From NCBI GenBank assembly GCA_947628195.1, contig CANQZB010000029.1:1-9738 (forward strand): DNA of 9,738 bases, in the 5' to 3' direction. Source of the stretch: an uncultured Clostridia bacterium. GTDB lineage: Bacteria; Bacillota; Clostridia; Christensenellales; UBA1242. The position numbers and the translations under genes are program-made. This document shows, one piece after another, positions 5,879-9,738 of this stretch (positions are counted from its first letter, which is position 1; every line of letters begins with the position of its first letter). The notes beneath the pieces were generated by a model, which saw only the letters and a list, made by a program, of their open reading frames with translations, was not told the origin of the DNA and made no database searches.

Positions 5879-6091
5879 ATGCTGCCGCCGAAAAAAGACA
5901 AAATCGAGCAAGTTATCAATGTTGATTGTTTTGGTATATCAACTTTACAAAGGTTATTTAATTTGCCCTACCCTTACGCAAAACAGTTTGTTTTTAAAAT
6001 GCTGAATGTTGGTGCGGTTGAAAGGTTAAAAAACGGTTATTATAAACCAATAGACAGAGTATATATTAAAAATTTGTTGATAAGTTTATAA
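5879..6091 (+). CDS. 70-aa winged-helix protein resembling FtsK gamma
   Basis: Residues about 18-59 (FGISTLQRLFNLPYPYAKQF, then KMLNVGAVERLKNGYYKPI) follow the FtsK/SpoIIIE gamma-domain pattern, S-LQR-F-I-Y--A---------G-V------KP, a small winged helix that reads DNA. Here it stands alone without a motor domain, so it may be a DNA-binding adaptor or regulator for the element. I chose the ATG at 5879, 4 nt after the preceding UGA, as a coupled start; an in-frame ATG at 5849 also lacks a good ribosome binding site. It is the last gene of the operon. Confidence 0.65.
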   Translation: MLPPKKDKIEQVINVDCFGISTLQRLFNLPYPYAKQFVFKMLNVGAVERLKNGYYKPIDRVYIKNLLISL

Positions 6092-6104
6092 ATGTAAAAA
6101 ATTA

Positions 6105-6130
6105 AAGCAACTTGAACGGTTGCTTTTTTT
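6105..6130 (+). terminator. Intrinsic terminator of the cargo operon
   Basis: The 7-bp stem AAGCAAC/GTTGCTT (6105-6111, 6119-6125) with a 7-nt loop runs into seven T. It closes the operon that begins at 3103. Confidence 0.85.
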
Positions 6131-6432
6131 ATTTGTCTGCTTTTATATTCGCTAACAGCCATTTTTTGAATGCTTAAAGCGACGATTGGCAAAATGTATT
6201 AATATTTAATTAAGAACAAGCATTTGACTAAATAAACGCTCGATTAAATGACTTAAAGTGATTGGATTGATTGTAAACACCTTGTGCGTTTATGGTAAAT
6301 TTACTTGATTTTCGGTTGACAGGGCAATTATATTTAATATATGGAACTGTATATTATTATAGACACAAGTTAATGTGCGGTTATTTATTTTAATAATAAT
6401 ATAAAAATAAAAAAATTAAAAAGGAGTTAAAA
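6131..6432 (+). promoter_or_regulatory. Control region of the integrase operon
   Basis: This 300-bp gap holds no convincing gene. It contains the shared block GGTAAATTTACTTGATTT (6294-6311) with the palindrome GTAAATTTAC at 6295-6304. Then come TTGACA (6316-6321) and a TATATG-like -10 (6338-6343) at 16 nt, a likely promoter immediately beside that operator. The second copy of the 25-bp repeat (6382-6406) lies in the untranslated leader. A short ORF from 6292 (33 codons) runs through the operator but has no ribosome binding site. Confidence 0.6.
6382..6406 (+). repeat. 25-bp direct repeat, copy in the integrase leader
   Basis: Perfect copy of 1128-1152. It ends 15 nt before the AAGGAG (6421-6426) that serves the short leader ORF. 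Confidence 0.85.
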
Positions 6433-6585
6433 ATGCAAATAAGCGGATTGATGAAAATTAAATTAAATAGAAAAACGATGGACGAAGAGAGTAAAGAGTG
6501 ATTAAACGAAGAAAATAATATAAACTTAATTCAATTATTTCAAATTTTTTACGAATATTTAAAGGAGTTTAAAAATGATAAATAA
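6433..6585 (+). CDS. Short ORF with one in-frame UGA, overlapping the integrase start
   Basis: AAGGAG (6421-6426) precedes the ATG at 7 nt. Read with UGA as Trp (codon 23, 6499-6501) the frame gives a 50-aa peptide, starting MQISGLMKIKLNRKTMDEES, with an acidic and then helical tail. It ends in TAA 8 nt inside the integrase gene. With the standard code it stops at 22 aa and leaves a 73-nt gap. Overlapping stop and start suggests coupled translation of the integrase. In a serine-integrase operon a small upstream protein might be an excision factor, but nothing in the sequence proves that. Confidence 0.45.
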
Positions 6586-8386
6586 AGATTTGGCGGTTGG
6601 TTATTGTAGGTTTAGTAGCGACAATCAGCGAGAAGAGAGTATTGACGCACAAAAAAGAGCAATAACAAAATATGCAGAAGAGAACGGATTAACAATTTAT
6701 AAGTGGTATGTGGACGAAGCGTATTCTGCGAGAACGGCAAACAGACCAGGTTTTTTGGAAATGATAGAAGATAGTAATAAACGAGCGTTTAATAAACTGC
6801 TTATTTATAAATTTGACCGCTTTTCAAGAAACGATTATGATAGGGCAATTTATAAACATAAGTTGAAAATGAATGGCGTGAAAATAATTTCGGTTATGGA
6901 AAAGGTGGACAATTCACCACAAGGCGATTTGATGCAAGCAATGTTGGAAGCGTGGGCTACTTATTATTCAAATAATTTATCAAATGAAGTTATGAAAGGA
7001 ATGAGAGAGAACGCTTATAATTGTAGGTGTAATGGTGGCGTACCGCCTTATGGGTATAAAAGAGTGCCGATTGTTGAAAATGGAATATTGAAAAAAAGTA
7101 AAAAGGGGTTGGAACTGCACGAGACGGTTATTGACCCTAAAAACGCAGAAGCGGTTAAACTTATTTTTAATTTAACTTTGGAAGGCAAAACTAGAACGCA
7201 AGTAATGGACAGACTTAATGAATTGGGATTTAAAGACGCAAAAGGAAACCCTTTTAAATGTGGAACGTATATAGACCGAATATTAAGGAACGAAAGATAC
7301 ACCGGAACTTATATTTTTAGTGAGTATAAGCAAACTATCGATATGGGCAAATATCATAGAGAGAAGAACGAAACAGTAATTAAAATTGAAAATGGTTTTC
7401 CAAAAATTGTTGAAAAGGAAACTTTTTTAGCAGTACAAAAAATATTAGACGAAAGGGTGCATAGAAGTCCATATAATTTAAACGAACATTATTTGTTATC
7501 TGGCAAAATAATTTGTGGCGAGTGTGGTAAACCCTTTCACGGTTGGGGAAAAACAAAAAATGGAGTGGATTATATATACTATAAATGCACAAACACCGGC
7601 AACTATTATAAAGGGACACGAAAAAGCGAGTGTTGTAAAAATGCTTCAATTAGAAGGGACGATATAGAAAGGGCGGTATTAAAAAATGTAATTGACCTTT
7701 TGTCTGACAAAAATTTAGTTGACACGCTTTATGACGAGTATAATAATTATTTAAAAAAGCACGAAGGCAATGACGAATTAATTAAAAATTTAAAAACACA
7801 ATTAAAAGACACGGAACGACAAGTTGAAAATTTGATAAATATTCTCGCTAATGGACATTATATTGAAACGGTGGAACAAAAAATAACCAACCTAGAAAAA
7901 GAAAGAAACTCGTTAGAACAGATGATAAAGCAAGAAGAAGACAAGGTTGGCGAACTATCCGTGAAAAGCGAAGATTTGCAAAAAGCAATCGATTATGCTA
8001 GGACGGTGTTGTTAGACAATTCACAAGATTTTGAAAAAAGGAAGACGATACTTCAATCATTTTTAAATAAAGTGGTAGTTTATAAAGACTATGTAGAAAT
8101 ATATATTAACGTAATTCCCGCAAAATACTGCGGGAATTTTGATTTGTCTATAACAAAAGATGTGTTAGACGCTTGCAAAATACTAAATTTCGAGTATAAT
8201 AATAATATAAAATTATTAGGTGATTTTCCAATGAAGAACATATTTGGTGCACCAATAAAAAAACAAGGGTTTCCACCCTTGTTTTTTAGTCGATTTCAAC
8301 AAGTTGATAATTTCTGCTGCCTAGGCCAATTTTTTCTGCATATGGCAAAATATGGCGGCCGTTTTGGCGTTCAACGCGGGCAATAA
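6575..8386 (+). CDS. Large serine recombinase (integrase), C-terminus altered by integration
   Basis: AAAGGAG (6561-6567) precedes the ATG. Domains: resolvase-type catalytic domain (about 6-150) with YCRFS carrying the nucleophile Ser14 and the conserved YKFDRFSR; recombinase DNA-binding domain (about 165-290); zinc ribbon with C314-x2-C317, C338 and C353/C354; coiled coil (about 390-470), as expected for attP/attB synapsis. Element-encoded sequence ends at Pro560 (8254). The last 43 residues are read from the chromosomal terminator and antisense to the DUF362 gene. In the circular form the frame continues into 946-1155, giving 629 aa. It catalyses integration into tRNA-Leu and, with a directionality factor, excision. 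All three Trp codons are UGG. Confidence 0.93.
   Translation: MINKDLAVGYCRFSSDNQREESIDAQKRAITKYAEENGLTIYKWYVDEAYSARTANRPGFLEMIEDSNKRAFNKLLIYKFDRFSRNDYDRAIYKHKLKMNGVKIISVMEKVDNSPQGDLMQAMLEAWATYYSNNLSNEVMKGMRENAYNCRCNGGVPPYGYKRVPIVENGILKKSKKGLELHETVIDPKNAEAVKLIFNLTLEGKTRTQVMDRLNELGFKDAKGNPFKCGTYIDRILRNERYTGTYIFSEYKQTIDMGKYHREKNETVIKIENGFPKIVEKETFLAVQKILDERVHRSPYNLNEHYLLSGKIICGECGKPFHGWGKTKNGVDYIYYKCTNTGNYYKGTRKSECCKNASIRRDDIERAVLKNVIDLLSDKNLVDTLYDEYNNYLKKHEGNDELIKNLKTQLKDTERQVENLINILANGHYIETVEQKITNLEKERNSLEQMIKQEEDKVGELSVKSEDLQKAIDYARTVLLDNSQDFEKRKTILQSFLNKVVVYKDYVEIYINVIPAKYCGNFDLSITKDVLDACKILNFEYNNNIKLLGDFPMKNIFGAPIKKQGFPPLFFSRFQQVDNFCCLGQFFLHMAKYGGRFGVQRGQ
8113..8138 (+). other. Strong hairpin inside the integrase coding sequence
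   Basis: Perfect 9-bp arms AATTCCCGC/GCGGGAATT flank an 8-nt loop and are followed by TTGATTTG. The stem has five G-C pairs in an otherwise AT-rich gene. It could slow or partly terminate transcription before the attR-proximal end, or protect the mRNA 3' end. The T-run is interrupted, so full termination is doubtful. Confidence 0.5.
8224..8254 (+). other. attR: P arm joined to the chromosomal B' half
   Basis: The arm begins TTTTCCAATGAAGAA, ends TGGTGC (8245-8250), and is the inverted partner of attL. The core GCACCA is at 8249-8254. Everything after 8254 is chromosomal. The 12-bp palindrome TTGGTGCACCAA (8244-8255) marks the dyad. The central dinucleotide predicted by the dyad is GC, which is self-complementary. 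Confidence 0.85.
8258..8287. terminator. Bidirectional terminator, originally shared by tRNA-Leu and the DUF362 gene
   Basis: The stem AACAAGGGT/ACCCTTGTT with loop TTCC is flanked by A-runs on the left and T-runs on the right, so it works in both directions. On the minus strand it directly follows the DUF362 gene, overlapping its stop. On the plus strand of the empty site it would lie 3 nt after the tRNA CCA. The insertion has moved it 7.3 kb from the tRNA and placed it inside the integrase frame. Confidence 0.88.
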
Positions 8387-9167
8387 AATGGTCGCGCCCA
8401 CGGTCGGTTGAATTCCAAATTTTATCAATGCACGCCTGGTCAAGCGCAACTGGGTCGGTAGACGCCAAAATGCCAATATCTTTCATGCAAGGGTCTTCCG
8501 GGGACGAGTTGCAATTGCAATCGACCGACAAATTGTTCATAACGTCAATATACAAAATGTTGCCGTGCATATAATCGCTAACCGCTTTGGCCGCTTCTGC
8601 CATGCTTTCTAAAAAGCTGTTTTGTTTTGGCAAATTGTTCCAAAGTTCGGCGGCAACGCGCGTTTTGCCCGCGGTGTGAATGTATGCCTTGCCCGCGGTT
8701 GAAGCAAAACCGATAGACTGATTTTTAATTACACCGCCAAAACCGCCCATTGCGTGGCCTTTAAAATGGGCAAGGTTTACAAATGCGTTGTAATTTTTCA
8801 TGTGCTCGCCAACAATGTCCACATCCAAATGTTTGCCGCCCGAAACGGGAATTTCAAACTCGCCAAATTCGTCCAGAATATCGCACGGGGCAATGTTTAA
8901 AAACCCATGGTCTTTAATTGCCTGCCAATGGTCTTTGGGGTCCTGCCTTTTGCCGCCATAAGCGGTGCAACATTCAACAATTGTGCCGTTTAACTTTTTA
9001 ACCAATTTCCCAATCAATTCGGGCTTTAAAAAGTTGTGGCCGCCCGGCTCGCCTGTTGAAATTTTAACGCCAATTTTGCCTTTAAGTTTTACGCCAAGCG
9101 CGTCATAAATTTTAACCAGGCCGTCTGGCGAAATATCTTTTGTGAAATATACAACAGATTTTTCCAT
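8286..9167 (-). CDS. DUF362 domain-containing protein
   Basis: A 293-aa chromosomal protein. AGGAG stands 5 nt before the ATG at 9167; an in-frame GTG six bases upstream is less likely. The sequence fits DUF362: an N-terminal GVKISTGEPGGHNFLKPELI, a central NLAHFKGHAMGGFGGVIKNQ, and DCNCNSSPEDPC with clustered cysteines, then DIGILASTDPVALDQACID. The cysteines and family links suggest an iron-sulphur or redox role, but the family's reaction is not established. The product lacks the ferredoxin domain that often follows DUF362 in longer relatives. Base composition is clearly richer in G+C than the element. Its three Trp codons are all UGG. Confidence 0.9.
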   Translation of the reverse strand: MEKSVVYFTKDISPDGLVKIYDALGVKLKGKIGVKISTGEPGGHNFLKPELIGKLVKKLNGTIVECCTAYGGKRQDPKDHWQAIKDHGFLNIAPCDILDEFGEFEIPVSGGKHLDVDIVGEHMKNYNAFVNLAHFKGHAMGGFGGVIKNQSIGFASTAGKAYIHTAGKTRVAAELWNNLPKQNSFLESMAEAAKAVSDYMHGNILYIDVMNNLSVDCNCNSSPEDPCMKDIGILASTDPVALDQACIDKIWNSTDRGRDHFIARVERQNGRHILPYAEKIGLGSRNYQLVEID

Positions 9168-9216
9168 ACACACTCCTAATATATTTATTTTAACAAAAAT
9201 TTTTTAATTAAGCAAT

Positions 9217-9239
9217 AAAAAAGATGGGGTAACCCCACC
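9217..9239 (-). terminator. Intrinsic terminator of the collagen-like gene
   Basis: On the minus strand the stem GGTGGGG/CCCCATC (one G-U pair) with a TTA loop is followed by six T. On the plus strand the same position would be an A-C mismatch, so it serves the minus-strand gene. It separates this gene from DUF362, which must have its own promoter. Confidence 0.85.
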
Positions 9240-9251
9240 TTTTTAAAAAAT

Positions 9252-9738
9252 TTAGGCAATTTTTTGAACGGTTAAATAAGTGCCGCTATAATTTACATTG
9301 TCATTTTGCGTTACGGCAATGCCCAACGTGCCGTCTGCCGGAAGGTTTACAATATACACCCCGCTCAACCCGGTTGTGGTGGATTGCGCGCCCGTTTTGG
9401 TTGACGCTGGCACGTTTGTTCCGTTAACCACAAGGGTTATGGACGGAGTGTTTGTGTCAGTTGTTGTGCCAATTGTGCCATAACTTACAAGATAACTTCC
9501 CGCAGTTAAATCTATATTATTTTCCGCGCCGTCTAGAACGATGTCTGTTTGATTGGCAGGATATTCGTTGCCAACTGCCAAGGTTAGCGGATTGTTTGCC
9601 GCGCCGGTTGCGCTAAACGTTGCCGCAGCAACGGTTGCATCTGTTCCAGCAGGACCGGTAGGGCCAGTTGCACCGGTTGCCCCGGTTGCACCTGTTGCTC
9701 CGGTTGGGCCGGTTGCACCTGTTGGGCCAATAGGGCCG
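9252..9738 (-). CDS. Collagen-like (BclA-type) surface protein, 5' end outside the window
   Basis: The visible 162 residues begin with collagen-type Gly-X-Y triplets (GPIGPTGATGPTGATGATG and onward to GPTGPAGTDA). A Thr/Ala-rich link (ATVAAATFSATGAANNPLTL) follows, and then a beta-rich globular C-terminal domain of about 115 residues ending TYLTVQKIA. GPT/GAT repeats followed by such a domain are typical of BclA-like exosporium or surface filament proteins of Firmicutes, in which the C-terminal domain trimerises and the Thr residues are glycosylated. The gene runs off the right edge, so the repeat count and anchor are unknown. It ends in TAA. Confidence 0.88.
   Translation of the reverse strand, partial: GPIGPTGATGPTGATGATGATGATGPTGPAGTDATVAAATFSATGAANNPLTLAVGNEYPANQTDIVLDGAENNIDLTAGSYLVSYGTIGTTTDTNTPSITLVVNGTNVPASTKTGAQSTTTGLSGVYIVNLPADGTLGIAVTQNDNVNYSGTYLTVQKIA

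Larger units (their letters stand above)
946..8254. mobile_element. Integrative plasmid in tRNA-Leu (serine integrase, HUH Rep)
   Basis: The element is about 7.3 kb and bounded by a 6-bp direct repeat GCACCA (940-945 and 8249-8254). Inverted attP arms (949-966 region and 8224-8248 region) lie just inside. It encodes a large serine recombinase, an HUH Rep with an iteron-like array, an XRE repressor and a cargo operon. I see no relaxase, type IV secretion or phage structural gene. It is visibly richer in A+T than the DUF362 gene beside it. Joining the flanks restores tRNA-Leu followed at once by an intrinsic terminator, a strong argument for the boundaries. If crossover is at the dyad centre (GC at 940-941/8249-8250), the element supplies the tRNA's ACCA. 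Confidence 0.88.

Noticed and set aside
6292..6393. A 33-codon ORF over the integrase operator.
   Set aside because: It has no ribosome binding site, and the part repeated at 3034 is explained by a promoter and palindrome rather than by coding.
4303..7649. Minus-strand ORFs opposite the cargo and integrase genes (for example 4303-4746, 4867-5082, 5160-5555, 7048-7302, 7380-7649).
   Set aside because: They are antisense shadows of well-supported plus-strand genes and lack ribosome binding sites.
940..8250. The inverted 27-nt repeats as the ends of an invertible segment or as transposon terminal repeats.
   Set aside because: The direct GCACCA core, the tRNA and terminator restored on joining the flanks, and a serine integrase at the right end fit attP arms much better. 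No transposase is present.

Overview
The window holds an AT-rich integrated mobile element of about 7.3 kb (roughly 946-8254) inside a less AT-rich bacterial chromosome. The host is probably a Gram-positive Firmicute: ribosome binding sites are strong AGGAGG-type, a tRNA-Leu has an encoded CCA, a BclA-like collagen-repeat protein lies at the right edge, and a small protein at the left edge faintly resembles the Spo0A DNA-binding domain. No species can be named from this sequence.

Chromosome, left (1-945): a small minus-strand DNA-binding-like gene, then a strong promoter (TTGACA-16-TATAAT) driving a transcript of about 350 nt with repeated hairpin modules that ends in tRNA-Leu(AAG). Chromosome, right (8255-9738): a bidirectional intrinsic terminator, a DUF362-family gene (minus) and the 3' part of a collagen-like surface protein gene (minus). 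Removing the element puts the terminator 3 nt after the tRNA CCA, so this is very probably the native tRNA-Leu locus.

Element: the order is attL, detached 3' coding segment of the integrase, six 18-bp iteron-like repeats, a leader ORF, an HUH-type Rep gene, a 57-aa ORF, a divergent XRE repressor, a six-gene cargo operon (membrane/zinc-ribbon protein, a small duplicated beta-repeat protein, two unknowns, a beta-helix-like protein, an FtsK-gamma-like winged helix), a small leader ORF, a large serine recombinase, attR. There is no relaxase, so it looks like an integrative plasmid. The ends carry a 27-nt inverted repeat with three mismatches, the two arms of one dyad-symmetric attP, plus a shared 6-bp core GCACCA that rebuilds the tRNA acceptor end.

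Two points stand out. First, the integrase reading frame runs through attP. In the circular form it would continue from 8254 into 946 and stop at 1155 (629 aa); in the integrated form its last 43 residues come from chromosomal DNA (603 aa). Integration therefore swaps the integrase C-terminus. Second, the Rep gene is open only if two in-frame UGA codons are read as sense. One lies immediately before the HxH motif, where related Reps often have Trp. Two short leader ORFs with good ribosome binding sites also contain in-frame UGA. Two cargo genes nevertheless end in UGA in classic coupled arrangements, so the meaning of UGA in this host needs to be settled.
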